Shown: positions 34,920-44,689, counted from the stretch's first letter. The stretch is DNA of 64,000 bases from Streptomyces sp. NBC_00536 (GCF_036346295.1 NZ_CP107819.1:8370001-8434000), one strand, 5' to 3'. Numbers and translations: made by a program. Notes: a model not told the origin generated them from the sequence alone.

Positions 34920-35585
34920 TCAGAGGCTGGCGATCACCGCGTACCTCTCGTCCGTGACGGGTCCGCCCCACAGCTCAGGGTCACTGCTGAGCGGCTCGAC
35001 GCGGAGGTCGGACACCATGGGGCGGACGGCTGCGGCCAAGAACGAGGCGGTGACGCCGCCGTGCCAAGGTAGTGACTCGGCTCCGGTGACATAGGGAACG
35101 CCACTCTGCCCGGCCTCCCGCCAACGTCCCTCGACCAGTACCAAACGGCCACCGGGTCGTAGCCTTGCGACCCATTCGCGCAGTGCGCCCTCGGGGTTCG
35201 GCAGGGTCCACAACAGGTGCCGGGACAGCAGGACGTCGTATCGTTCCGGCCCGGTCGGGGGAACGGCCGCGTCACCGACGAGGAATCGGCCCGGAAGGCC
35301 CGCGGCCGCCAGCTTGGCCTCGGCCTGATCCACCATCCGCGGCGCCAGGTCCACTCCGGTGACGCGATGCCCGGCTTCCGCGAGTAGCAGAGCCAGCGAA
35401 CCGGTACCGCAGCCGACATCGAGGACATCCAACGGACCGGCGGGGACCCAGGAACTCAAGAGCCGGGCCCAGGCGGTACGGGTGTCCTCGCGGCGCAGCC
35501 CGTGGTCCGGCTCGTCGTCGAACGCCGACGCGGCGGCGTCCCAGTACGCGGTGATGGCAGCGGTGGGATCAGACATGCCGGCCAT
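34920..35585 (-). CDS. Class I SAM-dependent methyltransferase
   Basis: This ~221-aa protein has VLDVGCGTGSLALLLAEAG (motif I) and VTGVDLAPRMVDQAEAKL (motif II), and ends in a strand pattern typical of Methyltransf_25. ATG 35585 is chosen because GGAGG lies 8 bases upstream; GTG 35606 and ATG 35576 are alternatives. It acts on an unknown small molecule. It appears monocistronic, reading away from a decarboxylase relic. Confidence 0.75.
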   Translation of the reverse strand: MAGMSDPTAAITAYWDAAASAFDDEPDHGLRREDTRTAWARLLSSWVPAGPLDVLDVGCGTGSLALLLAEAGHRVTGVDLAPRMVDQAEAKLAAAGLPGRFLVGDAAVPPTGPERYDVLLSRHLLWTLPNPEGALREWVARLRPGGRLVLVEGRWREAGQSGVPYVTGAESLPWHGGVTASFLAAAVRPMVSDLRVEPLSSDPELWGGPVTDERYAVIASL

Positions 35586-35707
35586 CGTGTCATCCTCCAC
35601 TGACACCGCTTCACCTCACCGCCGAGCGCGGTCCTGGCGCAGCCCCGCGAGCCGGCCCGAGGAAGTGCGATCGGCCGTGGGCGACCCTGCCGCGCGGTGG
35701 GCGGGTG

Positions 35708-35878
35708 TGCGTGCCCCTCGCCGCGCGCGTCCAGGCCCGTGGCCACGCCTATCTGGCCACGGTCAGCCACGACGGGCAGACGGTCCTGCACGCCTGTGTC
35801 TGCAACCACCTCACGACCACCGCGGACGTGGATACCCTCCTCGACGAGGTACTGGCCGCTGCTGGCCATCTGCAGTGA
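35708..35878 (+). pseudogene. C-terminal fragment of a PLP-dependent decarboxylase
   Basis: The frame ending at TGA 35876-35878 reads GQTVLHACVCNHLTTTADVD followed by TLLDEVLAAAGHLQ, the conserved end of group II pyridoxal decarboxylases. The catalytic domain is absent upstream, where regulator-like or random sequence takes over. It is a truncation relic. Confidence 0.5.
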
Positions 35879-36027
35879 GCGAGACGGCGCCGGCCCAAGT
35901 CCCCTCAAGCGGACGCGGCGGACGCGGCGGACGCGGCGGGCGCGGTGTCCGGGCGGGCGGGCCGTTGGGCGCCCATCAGCAGGGACCGGTTCGGCGTGGA
36001 GGGCGTGCCCGGGCCAGGGCTTGCGGG

Positions 36028-36924
36028 TCACTGTTGGCAGGCTTTGACGATCAGGTCACGGGCGGTGCGGCCTTCGGGGACGGGCATGAGCGGGTACACG
36101 TGGGGCAGGCAATCGGCCCGGTGGTAGTCGATGGGGACGCCGGCTTTGGTGGCCTTGGCGGCCAGGGAGTCGCTGTCGGTGAGGAGGATGTCGTGGGTGC
36201 CGCTGAACACCGTGAGGGGCGCGAGGCCGTCCAGTGTTCCGTGCAGGGGGCTCACCTGGGGGTCTGCCGGGTCGAGGGGGTCGGCGTACAGGCGTCCGGC
36301 TTCGGCCAGTCCCGCGCGGGCGAGCATCGGGTCGAGGCGTTCGATGCGGGCCTGGTCGGGATGGGTCATGGTGACGTCCAGCCACGGCGAGATGAGCACG
36401 ATCCTGGCCGGCTGTACCCCGTACCGGTCGCGCAGCTGTTGCGCCACGGCGAGCGCCATTCCGCCTCCGGCAGAGTCGCCCATGACGATGACGTTGTCCG
36501 GTCCTGACTCCTCGATCACGTCGGCGAGGATGTCCGTGGCGGCGGGCACTACCGTGGTGGCCCGGCCGTGGGGTGCCAGCGGATAGACGGGTACGCAGAC
36601 GCGTGCCGGGACTTGGCGGGCGAGCTGGGCGGCGAGCCGCCAGTGGTGGATGAGGATCTCCTCGATGTACGCGCCGCCGTGCAGGTACAGGATCCGGCGC
36701 CCGGCTGCCGGGCCCTTTGGGGCGATCTCGTACACGGGCCAGTGGTTTCGGTGGCCCACCGAGAGGGTGACCGCGCGGTCAAGGTGCTTCGGCGGCGCGA
36801 AGGAGGACGGGCGCAGTGACACTGCCTCTACGCGTGCCCGTACGCGGTCCGTGGAGGACATCATCTTCTTCACGCCCGACACGCGCACCACGGCGCTGAC
36901 GGCCTTGGTCTGCCAGCTGGTCAT
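36028..36924 (-). CDS. Alpha/beta hydrolase of the hormone-sensitive-lipase type
   Basis: This 298-aa esterase has LYLHGGAYIEE (oxyanion HGGA), VMGDSAGGGMALAV (nucleophile Ser), SGTHDILLTDS (Asp) and CLPHVYPLM (His). No signal peptide. It resembles the esterase at 25939-26841 in fold but not closely in sequence. ATG 36924 gives the usual family length. No regulator is adjacent. Confidence 0.75.
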   Translation of the reverse strand: MTSWQTKAVSAVVRVSGVKKMMSSTDRVRARVEAVSLRPSSFAPPKHLDRAVTLSVGHRNHWPVYEIAPKGPAAGRRILYLHGGAYIEEILIHHWRLAAQLARQVPARVCVPVYPLAPHGRATTVVPAATDILADVIEESGPDNVIVMGDSAGGGMALAVAQQLRDRYGVQPARIVLISPWLDVTMTHPDQARIERLDPMLARAGLAEAGRLYADPLDPADPQVSPLHGTLDGLAPLTVFSGTHDILLTDSDSLAAKATKAGVPIDYHRADCLPHVYPLMPVPEGRTARDLIVKACQQ

Positions 36925-37593
36925 ACGGTCTCGAGCTCCTGCCGTAGTGCCCGGGGCCGGGCGGGTTCCTCCGGACGTGGTCGCGGCAGCCATCGCCGAG
37001 GCAACACAGGCGGTATCGACCGGCTCGACGTCGCCGTGGATCTTCCAGACGACCCTGGATGCGGGAGTCTCTGACCCGTGCATCCTCGCGCCGCTGCGCG
37101 CGTAGTGCAGCGGTACGGCGCCGTGGGCCGGGCGGAGACCACCGGGGTGGCCGCGAGCCGCACGTTGCTGGGCACCGCGGCGCGGCGCGACTGGCGGCGA
37201 AGGCCCGGACGCGGGCGAACCTCCATACGCTCCTGCGCTGCCCTTGGAGTTCCGTGGAAGGGTCAGAATCCTGCGGGCCTTCAGCCGGATCACGCCGCCG
37301 CCTCCCGGGTGTACGCGCCCGCCATGCGCACCGGCTCGGCGCGCATGGCGGGCGAGCATCCGGAGGTGGCCCGGTAGCGGTGGGAAGCCAGTGCCCTGGA
37401 GAGGTCGATGAGCCGGCGACGCGGGTCGGTGCCGCCCGGCGTGGGGGTGAGCTGGGAGAGCGCCTCGTAGGTGCGGGTCCAGCGATCTGTTCGGCTGCGG
37501 CGTCATGGGTTTCTCGTTACTCCACAGCGCGGCCGATGAGTTTGTGGCTCCCGGCCGGTCCAAGCTCGTGACACCCGAGGAAAGGACACCGCC
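36925..37593. other. Region without an intact gene
   Basis: About 670 bases. A minus-strand frame ending at 37290 (RTYEALSQLTPTPGGTDPRR, then LIDLSRALASHRYRA) has gene-like composition and may be the C-terminal relic of an unidentified protein; its 5' part is lost. Nothing else is supported. Confidence 0.35.
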
Positions 37594-38199
37594 ATGTCGG
37601 AGCTACTCGTCGACTTCATCACCTCCCTCGACGGACACGCATCGGGAGAGGGATGGCCCGGATTCTGGGGCCTTGAGGGCCCGGAGTACCTCGCCTGGCT
37701 CGGCGAGCAGCCCCAGGCCACCTACCTGATGGGAGCGAACACCTACCGCCTCATGTCGGGCTTCGCTGCGGGCGAGGTCCCCAAGGGCCAAGACGAGTTC
37801 AGGCCCGAAGAAGAAGCGTCCGTCGACGAGCTCACGCAAGCGTCCAAGGTGGTGTTCTCCTCCTCACTCGAGGAGCCGCTGACGTGGGCCAACTCCACGC
37901 TCGTCCGCGACGACGCCGTTGAGGCGGTCCGCGCCATGAAGTCGAGTGGCTCGGGGCTCCTCAGCACGATCGGCAGCCTCAGCCTGTGCCGGTCCCTGCT
38001 ACGAGCCGGACTCGTCGACCGCTTCCGGGTCGTAATGTTCCCGGTGATCACCGGGGCCACGGGCGAAGAACGCATCTACGACGGCTACCCGGACGTTGCC
38101 CTCGAGATGATCGAGCACCGCACCTTCGACGGCCGCATTCAGCTGGTCGAGTACAAGCCCCGCGTGCTCGAGCACCCGCCGCTCGGCGTCCCTGAGTGA
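37594..38199 (+). CDS. Dihydrofolate-reductase/RibD-C-like protein
   Basis: This 201-aa protein has the short DHFR-like fold of the RibD C-terminal family: LLVDFITSLDGHASGEGWPG, YLMGANTYRLM, VVFSSSLEEPLTW, and LLSTIGSLSLCRSLLRAGLV in place of the NADPH-binding GGxxL. These proteins are NADPH-dependent reductases of unknown substrate and often stand alone, as here. ATG 37594 follows GAGGAAAGGA, a good ribosome site. Confidence 0.8.
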   Translation: MSELLVDFITSLDGHASGEGWPGFWGLEGPEYLAWLGEQPQATYLMGANTYRLMSGFAAGEVPKGQDEFRPEEEASVDELTQASKVVFSSSLEEPLTWANSTLVRDDAVEAVRAMKSSGSGLLSTIGSLSLCRSLLRAGLVDRFRVVMFPVITGATGEERIYDGYPDVALEMIEHRTFDGRIQLVEYKPRVLEHPPLGVPE

Positions 38200-38725
38200 C
38201 GTCGCCCTGTCCGCCGGTCTGGACGGCCATCAGGCCGGGCGCCGTCGGGTGCGGACCAAGACCTAACGGGGGTCGGCCAACGTCAGGACGCCCGGTCTGC
38301 CTGACCCCGAGCCGTCGCAGGTCAGCCCATGTACGTCCCTCCCAGACCGCAGTCTCCACAAAGACCAACCTTCCGGATACGGATACGGATGCGCCGCTGG
38401 ACGCTTCCCTGGGCAGAGCCTCGCGGCCTGAGGGCTCTACATGGCCGATGGGGCCAACTGAAGCGCTCAGCCACAGCCGAGACTTAGAGGGGCGGGTGTG
38501 GGGCGCGTAGGAGATCTCGTGCAGGCTAGCCGCGATGCTGCGGTTGCCGACCTGACGGAGGGTGTCGGTGCGCGAGTCGCGCGCGGTCTGCGGTGTCCCG
38601 GTGCGACCCGGGTCCGGTCGGCGTGCCTGCGGGCCTTCGGGCAAGCCGAGTGCCTGGTAAAGGGCCGTGAGGTGGTCGCGGGTGGCGAGGGCGTGCCGGA
38701 CGATGCGGCAGAGCTGTTCGCTCCG
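38200..38725. other. Region without a supported gene
   Basis: About 525 bases. A minus-strand stretch near 38640-38720 (RHALATRDHLTALYQALGLP) has helical, gene-like composition, but no full gene can be built. It is probably a relic. Confidence 0.35.
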
Positions 38726-39022
38726 TTACTCCGACCGCACCGGCCAGCGCGCACCCGGCACCTTGACCACCCGGTCGCCGACGCCGAGCGACCGATACGT
38801 CCGGCTGTTCACCTCGATGCTGAGCTCCCGCCCCTCGTCGGTGCGGATCCCCATCATGCAGTGGCCGGTCGGGCCGTAGGTACCGGTCGAACTGCTCACC
38901 CACCGGCCGGTGACCTCCCCGGTGTAGGCGTCCTTGACCTCGCCCACCCGCTGCGAGGCGATCATCGCCAGGACCATGGCGAGCGGGCCGATGGAGAGGA
39001 GCAGGACAACGGTGTTCGACAT
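38726..39022 (-). CDS. Small membrane-anchored hypothetical protein
   Basis: This 98-aa protein starts at ATG 39022 (MSNTVVLLLSIGPLAMVLAM), giving one N-terminal membrane segment, then a beta-rich soluble domain with GEVTGRWVSSSTGTYGPTGH and ends GARWPVRSE. The pattern suggests a type I anchored small domain facing outwards or inwards; no family is recognised. Confidence 0.5.
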   Translation of the reverse strand: MSNTVVLLLSIGPLAMVLAMIASQRVGEVKDAYTGEVTGRWVSSSTGTYGPTGHCMMGIRTDEGRELSIEVNSRTYRSLGVGDRVVKVPGARWPVRSE

Positions 39023-39203
39023 GTGCGACCCCCCGCATCGACGACGGCACAGGCCATCCACGGCAGCGTACCGGTCTTGTGGTCGCCAGCCCAGAAGGCA
39101 TACGCAGAGGGGCTGTTCGGCCCCGGTCCGGGGTCAGGGCTGATTCATGGTCCGGGGTTGACGGGGTGACCGACCGAAGTCGCCCTGCGTCACCGGAGCC
39201 TCG

Positions 39204-39750
39204 ATGTGCCGCCAGTCTGCCACCGTCTGCCTGATCGAGTCGCCCAGCCGCGGAGCGCTCGACCGGCGTATCGAACTCGCCGATCTGACCATCGCAGATG
39301 TCGACGTCGAGGACAGCGGGATCGACCTGTGGATCGCCTACTCCAAGACCTACAAGGCGGCGGGCGGCGAGTCCACCTTCATCTCCGCGGAGACGGGCAC
39401 CCCTCGGTACGATCCGGTGGCCGCCGTACGGGACCGGCTGAACTGCCTGCACCGGATGGGCGTACACGAGGGGGCCATACGTACGCGCCCTCACCTCCCA
39501 GGGGCGGCTGCAGAACCGGGCCACGGCAATGAAGCGCGGCGCCCACGTGAGCGGCGACGCCCTCAACGACTGGGTCCGCCACCGCGCCACCTCCCGCGGC
39601 CTACGGCGCGGCGGCGCCCAGGAGATCGCCGACGCGGGCGCGACCCGACACAGCGGGGCCGGTGGAAACCCGGCTCCTCGACCGTCAAACGCGAGTACCT
39701 CGACCACGCGCAGTCCCGAGCCCAGCACCCCTGGCACCAGGTCCAGGCCG
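39204..39750 (+). pseudogene. Tyrosine recombinase (integrase), frameshifted C-terminal part
   Basis: One frame gives RRIELADLTIADVDVEDSGI, then SKTYKAAGGES. A second frame gives ATAMKRGAHVSGDALNDWVR and GLRRGGAQEIADAGA, the conserved HxLRR-type box, and the first frame returns for GSSTVKREYLDHAQ, which contains the nucleophile Tyr context. All elements of the catalytic half exist but in two frames, and the N-terminus is missing. It is an inactive phage- or ICE-derived relic. Confidence 0.6.
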
Positions 39751-39923
39751 CCCGGCGCGGCGCGTCGGGAGATGCCTCCTGATTGCGACGGACGCCGACA
39801 GAGCCGCCGTCCGGGCGCGGGGGAGCGTAGGCCGAAGCAGCCGGGTGCCGAAGTACTTCACCCGCGGTATATCGGCCCCGTTCCGGCCCTGCCGGACGCG
39901 CGAAACCGGCCTACCGTGGAGGT

Positions 39924-40190
<267 letters not shown>

Positions 40191-40229
40191 CCCCGTAGTT
40201 CGCATGTAGTTCGTTCGGGTGTGACCACA

Positions 40230-41293
40230 AGTTTTAGTTGGCGGTTCCCAAGTCTAGTTGGCGGCTCGCCCGACGCGGTGCCCGCGTGCGTAGGGCACTT
40301 GCGTGATCGAGATCCCAGAGCCATTCATACGAAGCACGATCGATCGTGAGGGAGAGCAGGGCGCGCGGTGGTTGGCCAGGCCGCCGGAACCGGGCCTCTC
40401 AGAAACCCGGTGTGGATCATTCTTCGCGCTCGGTCGGGACCTGGAAGAGGCCGAATCAAGCCGGGGAGGCTGGCTTGTCGGTGCTCGGACCTAACATGCG
40501 GAGCATGACACGTTATGTTGACGAGGATCTGCACGGTGCGGAGTTCCGCGAGTGCGATCTGACCGGGGCACGCTTGATCGGCGTCGTCATGCAGGATGCC
40601 GTGATCGACGGGTTCATCACCAACCTTGTGGTGAACGGTGTTGAGGTCACCGAGTACGTCGAGGCAGAGCTCGACCGGCGTCATCCGGTGCGGGTGCTGA
40701 TCCGCTCCGAGGACCCTGCCGACCTGCGAGAGGCATCGCGTCGGCTCCATGTCGGCTGGGCCGCCACGATCGAGCGAATCCGGCGTACGCCCGGCATCGA
40801 ACACCGCAGCGTGAACGACGAGTGGTCGGCGGTGCAGACGATGCGCCACCTGGTCTTCGTCTACGACTCGTGGTTCCGCCGCTGCTGCCTGGGCTCGACG
40901 GAGCCGTTCACGCCGATGGGCATCGGGACGACCGTCGAGCCCTACCGTGGAGCGCACGGGCTTGACCTCTCGCTCGATCCGGCCCTCGACGAGATCGTGA
41001 GCGTGCGTGACGCACAGGCCGCCGAGCTCGAGGCGTGGCTCGACGAGGCCACCGATGCGGCGCTCGCGGCGCGAGCGCCGGTGCCCGACGACGATGTCTG
41101 GCCGCCGTACGCCCGGGGTCGCTCGGTGCGGCAGTGCCTCGGCACGGTGCTCAACGAGACCTTCGAGCACCACGGCTTCTGCGTCCGCGACCTCGACCTG
41201 ATCGAGGCACAGGATGCCGAGTAGGGCCGGCTATGGACTCAGCATCGTTCGGGCGAGGCCGCCGACTTAAGCTGGGACTCGCCAACTAAAGCT
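40230..41293 (+). mobile_element. Inverted-repeat-bounded cassette carrying a DinB-like gene
   Basis: Ends at 40230-40274 and 41247-41293 are inverted repeats of about 46 bp at roughly 85% identity; each contains the internal motif TAGTTGGCGG (or a variant) twice. The only gene inside is a pentapeptide/DinB-like protein and there is no transposase. It sits within an IS1634-type element, between that element's left end and its transposase. I see no clear target duplication. Confidence 0.65.
40505..41224 (+). CDS. Pentapeptide-DinB-like protein (cassette cargo)
   Basis: This 239-aa protein starts at ATG 40505. Residues 1-40 are a short pentapeptide-like region (DLHGAEFRECDLTGARLIGV). The rest resembles the four-helix DinB/YfiT fold: VNDEWSAVQTMRHLVFVYDS and VLNETFEHHGFCVRDLDLI carry the His residues that usually bind metal. 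DinB-like proteins include thiol-dependent S-transferases. The gene stands alone within inverted repeats, so it moves as cargo. The role is unknown. Confidence 0.65.
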   Translation: MTRYVDEDLHGAEFRECDLTGARLIGVVMQDAVIDGFITNLVVNGVEVTEYVEAELDRRHPVRVLIRSEDPADLREASRRLHVGWAATIERIRRTPGIEHRSVNDEWSAVQTMRHLVFVYDSWFRRCCLGSTEPFTPMGIGTTVEPYRGAHGLDLSLDPALDEIVSVRDAQAAELEAWLDEATDAALAARAPVPDDDVWPPYARGRSVRQCLGTVLNETFEHHGFCVRDLDLIEAQDAE

Positions 41294-41311
41294 GAGAGTC
41301 ACATCGGGTTG

Positions 41312-42994
41312 TCATGTGTGGGTCCATCGGGGCTGTATGACTTCGATCCCGAGGAGTTCGAGTAGGTGGACGTGGATTCCTCGGGCGAACACAACGGTCG
41401 GGGGGTCCATGATGTTGCCGATGCGCAACTCCAGGATGGACAGGGTGTAGAGGATGATGCGGGCGGTCGGGGCGACGCGGCGGGAGTCGGGGTAGAGCCC
41501 GGCCATCTTGCCGTCGCCGCCCAGGGCCCGGCGGACCTCGCGCTCGATCAGACAGAACACCAGCAGCGCCAGGCAGATCACTTGGATGAGCGCTGCGACG
41601 CGGCTGTTCTTCTGAACGAAGACCGGGGTGACCGCGAGGGGGCCTTTGAAGTCGGCGTAGCGGCGTTCAACACCGGATTGGCACTTGTAGTCCAGCAGGA
41701 TCTGCTCGGCGGCGCGCGTCTGGCCGCCGGGGGCCGGCAACGGGGCGACCAGTGCGTACCAGCCGTCGGCGGCGGTCTCAGCCGTCAGCGCTTCGGTATC
41801 AAACCACCAGGTGAACGTGGGTTTTCCGGTGTCAGGATGAGTGCCGGTGATTGTGTGCAGCACCTTGGCCACACGCCGGGTCTTGGCGATCACTCCGGCC
41901 CGGGCGGAGATCTTCTCGCTGGTGTTGTAGTAGCGGCCGCCGGCCCCGGCGGCCAGCTTGTCCAACTCGGCGGCGGCTTTGGCCAGGTGCTTGTCCCGGG
42001 CCTGCTGCTGGCCGGCGGCGTTGCCGGTGGAGTGCACCAGCACCCGGCGCAGCGTGACCGGGGTGTCCTTCTTGCGCGGCCCGGCCAGGGTGACGGTGTC
42101 CTCCAGGACCCGGTAGACGTCCCGCCGGTCGGCGGGACTGTTCTTGGCCCGGGCCGGGACGTGGTCCACGATCCGGGCCGCGTCCAGGTCGAGCCCGGCG
42201 TAGAAGCCGTCGGCGACCCGGGCCGCCGGCAGCGGCGCGGTGAAATCCACCTCCGCGGCGCACAGCGCGGTCACATTCGCCCAGGACACCAGCTTGGAGT
42301 CGGCGACCATCAGGAACCTGCGCGGCCCGGCTATCTCCTTGAGCGCCTTCATCGTGTCCACGACCTGCGACACCTCGGCCGCGCCGCCGTCGAACACCTT
42401 GGAGAACACCGGGATCCCGCCGTCGCCGGCCACCGCGATCCCGGCCTGGACCTGCTTGAGGTCGAACCGGCGGTCTTTCGGATGGCCGTGCTTGATCTGC
42501 GGGAACGCCGGGTCCTGGTCGGGCTCCGGGTAGGCGCCGGACATCGACATGCTGGTCATGTCCCAGTGGATCTTCGCCACGTCGATCCCGAACCCGCTGA
42601 TCGCGGTGGCGGCCACCGTGCCGGATATCTCCGCCAGATGCGGGGCGACCGCGTCCAGCGCCCGGGCCAGCCGGTCGTCGTTGAGCAGTTCGGCCTCGAC
42701 GCCGAACGTCTCCTCCACCGCCCACGCCGACGCCCAGTCCCCAACCCGCTGCAGCGGCATCGGGCTGGTCAGGCGGTTCGCGATGAGCACTTCGATCACC
42801 TGGCCGTGCGTGAGATCGGCGTCGCTGCGCACCGGGCACCGCTCGTCGACGATCCCGGCCACGTCCAACCGCCGCAGGATCTCCACCGCCGCCGGCAGAC
42901 CGCCCAACCGCTTCCTCACCTCAGCCTCGACCACGGAGATCATGACCGGGCGCACCGTCCGCGCCCTCGGCGACTTCGAATTCGATTTCGACAC
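41312..42994 (-). CDS. IS1634-family transposase
   Basis: The ~560-aa protein starts with a DUF4277-like region (LGGLPAAVEILRRLDVAGIV; THGQVIEVLIANRLTSPMPL). The DDE core is visible at IHWDMTSMSMSGAYP, FLMVADSKLVSW and the C-terminal GVERRYADFKGPL with catalytic Glu. Length and motifs are intact. GTG 42994 is chosen; an upstream start at 43036 is possible. The 3' end lies next to the nested cassette. Confidence 0.8.
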   Translation of the reverse strand: MSKSNSKSPRARTVRPVMISVVEAEVRKRLGGLPAAVEILRRLDVAGIVDERCPVRSDADLTHGQVIEVLIANRLTSPMPLQRVGDWASAWAVEETFGVEAELLNDDRLARALDAVAPHLAEISGTVAATAISGFGIDVAKIHWDMTSMSMSGAYPEPDQDPAFPQIKHGHPKDRRFDLKQVQAGIAVAGDGGIPVFSKVFDGGAAEVSQVVDTMKALKEIAGPRRFLMVADSKLVSWANVTALCAAEVDFTAPLPAARVADGFYAGLDLDAARIVDHVPARAKNSPADRRDVYRVLEDTVTLAGPRKKDTPVTLRRVLVHSTGNAAGQQQARDKHLAKAAAELDKLAAGAGGRYYNTSEKISARAGVIAKTRRVAKVLHTITGTHPDTGKPTFTWWFDTEALTAETAADGWYALVAPLPAPGGQTRAAEQILLDYKCQSGVERRYADFKGPLAVTPVFVQKNSRVAALIQVICLALLVFCLIEREVRRALGGDGKMAGLYPDSRRVAPTARIILYTLSILELRIGNIMDPPTVVFARGIHVHLLELLGIEVIQPRWTHT

Positions 42995-43115
42995 ACCCGG
43001 CCAACGACCATGATCTCGCAACAGAAACAGCCCCAAAACGAGTCCAGCCGAAATCAGGACATGCGAACTACGGGACTAGCTCTGCCCGGGGCTCTTCCCG
43101 GAGCTGCTCGCTCCG

Positions 43116-43365
43116 TCAGCCCTCGGTGCCAAGACCGGAGGCGACGACGAGGCCGTTTCGCCACAGCTGGTTCACGCGTGAGCGCTCGGCGCTGTCGGGG
43201 TAGGGATTCGTACACGACGGCCCGGGGCCGCCGCCCGACATCGGCTCGCTGGACGGGCCCGAGTAGTGGTCCGGCAGACCCAGTACGTGGCCCGTCTCGT
43301 GGGCGGTCACGCGGGTCGAGTTGGGCTGCTCGTTCCGCGAGTGGTCCAGGAAGATGACGCGCCTT
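43116..43365 (-). pseudogene. Snapalysin (small neutral protease) C-terminal fragment
   Basis: The segment [20 protein letters not shown] then [20 protein letters not shown] and [11 protein letters not shown] is the catalytic end of peptidase family M7. It includes the zinc motif HExxHxxGxxD and, in place of the usual CSELM, SSEPM. The signal peptide and propeptide are missing because upstream sequence is replaced by the end of the HxlR gene region. It would have been a secreted metalloprotease and is now truncated. Confidence 0.65.
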
Positions 43366-43385
43366 CGCGGTCAGCCACTGCCGCA

Positions 43386-43757
43386 CTATCCCGCGCTGCG
43401 CGGTGGCAGCCGCTGTGTGATCCGGTCGAACAAGTCCGTCAGCGGCTCGCCGATCTCCTGACCGAACTCGGTCAGCCCGTAGGTGACTTGGGGCGGCGTC
43501 GTCGGTTCGACCTCTCGCCAGACCAGGCCGTCCTGGACCAGCGCGCGCAGGGTCTGGGCAAGCATCTTCTCGCTGATGCCCTGGATGCTGTCGCGCAGCT
43601 CGTAGAACCGAAGGTCGTTGCTCCGCAAGGAGATCAGCACCCAGATGCCCCACCTGCTGGTCACGTGGTCGACCACCTCGCGCGCGGGGCAGTCAGTGTG
43701 AAACACGTCATACCGATTGCCCGTCCCGGCCTGTGTCAACTGCGCGCCTTCCTTCAT
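43386..43757 (-). CDS. HxlR-family transcriptional regulator
   Basis: This 123-aa protein has the HxlR fold: CPAREVVDHVTSRWGIWVLI, LRFYELRDSIQGISEKMLAQ (recognition helix), TLRALVQDGLVWREV and wing PQVTYGLTEFG. A Cys in DCPAR near the N-terminus is common in redox- or aldehyde-sensing members. It is divergent from an NmrA-like gene 92 bp away with CTTAC/GTAAG sites in the gap, so it most likely represses that gene and itself. Confidence 0.85.
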   Translation of the reverse strand: MKEGAQLTQAGTGNRYDVFHTDCPAREVVDHVTSRWGIWVLISLRSNDLRFYELRDSIQGISEKMLAQTLRALVQDGLVWREVEPTTPPQVTYGLTEFGQEIGEPLTDLFDRITQRLPPRSAG

Positions 43758-43783
43758 GTCAGGAGCTTACCTCTGGGTATGTC

Positions 43784-43798
43784 CTTACGGAAGGTAAG
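43784..43798. promoter_or_regulatory. HxlR-type operator
   Basis: CTTAC-ggaag-GTAAG, with an additional CTTAC half-site at 43766-43770, between the divergent HxlR and NmrA-like genes. Confidence 0.55.
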
Positions 43799-43849
43799 CC
43801 CGGCGCCTAGCGTCAATTACCGCAGTGCACAACGGACTAGGAGCTGAAC

Positions 43850-44689
43850 ATGATCGTGGTGACCGGGGCTACCGGGAATGTGGGCCGGCCTTTGACGCGG
43901 GCCCTGACCGAGGCGGGCGAGCAGGTGACAGCGGTGTCGCGGCACGCGGCAGCGGCGGCGGACGGCGTCCGGCATGTGGCGGCCGATTTGTCCGAACCGG
44001 CGGGCCTTGCGCCCGCGTTGGACGGGGCGAAGGCGCTGTTCCTCCTGCTGTCCGGCGACCTGCACGCCCCCGAGGCCAGGCCGGCCGACCTCATCGGCCT
44101 GGCCGCAGCCAGCGGGGTCCGCCGGGTCGTCCTGCTGTCCTCGCAGGGCGTGGCGACCAGGCCGCTCGGCCCCTCGCGGATCGCGATGCGCGCGCTGGAG
44201 GACACGTTGCGCGAGTCCGGCCTGGAGTGGGCCGTCCTGCGGCCGGGAGGCTTCGCCTCCAACGCCTTGGCCTGGGCGGAATCCGTCCGCATACAAGGGG
44301 CGGTCGCGGCACCCTTCGGCGACGTCGGAGTGCCGGTCATCGACCCCGCCGACATCGCCGAGGTCGCGGCGGCCTGTCTGCTCGACGACCGGCACTCCGG
44401 CGGGGTGTACGAGCTGACCGGGCCGGAGGTGATCACGCCACGTCAGCAGGCAGAGGCGATTGCCGCCGCGCTCGGCTCGCCGGTGCGGTTCCATGAACTC
44501 ACCCGCGACGAAGCCAAGGCCGCGATGGCCCAGTTCGTGCCGCCGGAGCTCGCCGACGACACCCTGGACATCATCGCCGCCCCGAACCCGGCCGAACTAC
44601 GGATCAGCCCGGACGTGGAACGAGTCCTCGGCCGGGCCCCACGCCCCTTCAGCGACTGGGTCGCCCGCAACATCGCCGCTTTCCGCTGA
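43850..44689 (+). CDS. NAD(P)-binding NmrA-like oxidoreductase
   Basis: This 279-aa protein begins MIVVTGATGNVGRPLTRALT, the Rossmann TGATGxVG motif, followed by ALFLLLSGD, VVLLSSQGVAT and LRPGGFASNAL. It belongs to the atypical SDR group related to NmrA and QorB; these bind NADP(H) and act as quinone reductases or redox sensors. An HxlR-type regulator is divergent, a common arrangement for this family in actinobacteria. Intact. Confidence 0.8.
   Translation: MIVVTGATGNVGRPLTRALTEAGEQVTAVSRHAAAAADGVRHVAADLSEPAGLAPALDGAKALFLLLSGDLHAPEARPADLIGLAAASGVRRVVLLSSQGVATRPLGPSRIAMRALEDTLRESGLEWAVLRPGGFASNALAWAESVRIQGAVAAPFGDVGVPVIDPADIAEVAAACLLDDRHSGGVYELTGPEVITPRQQAEAIAAALGSPVRFHELTRDEAKAAMAQFVPPELADDTLDIIAAPNPAELRISPDVERVLGRAPRPFSDWVARNIAAFR

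Larger units (their letters stand above)
40191..43075. mobile_element. IS1634-type element enlarged by a nested cassette
   Basis: The ends are 17-bp inverted repeats, CCCCGTAGTTCGCATGT at 40191-40207 and its complement at 43059-43075, with one mismatch. They are flanked by CTAG on both sides (40187-40190 and 43076-43079), an apparent 4-bp target duplication. The transposase is on the minus strand. Total length is 2,885 bp; subtracting the 1,064-bp inner cassette leaves ~1.82 kb, the normal size for this family. Confidence 0.85.

Noticed and set aside
40230..41293. Inverted repeats as integron attC sites
   Set aside because: The long, near-symmetric ends lie at both sides of the gene in inverted orientation, not a single recombination site after a cassette; no integrase adjoins.
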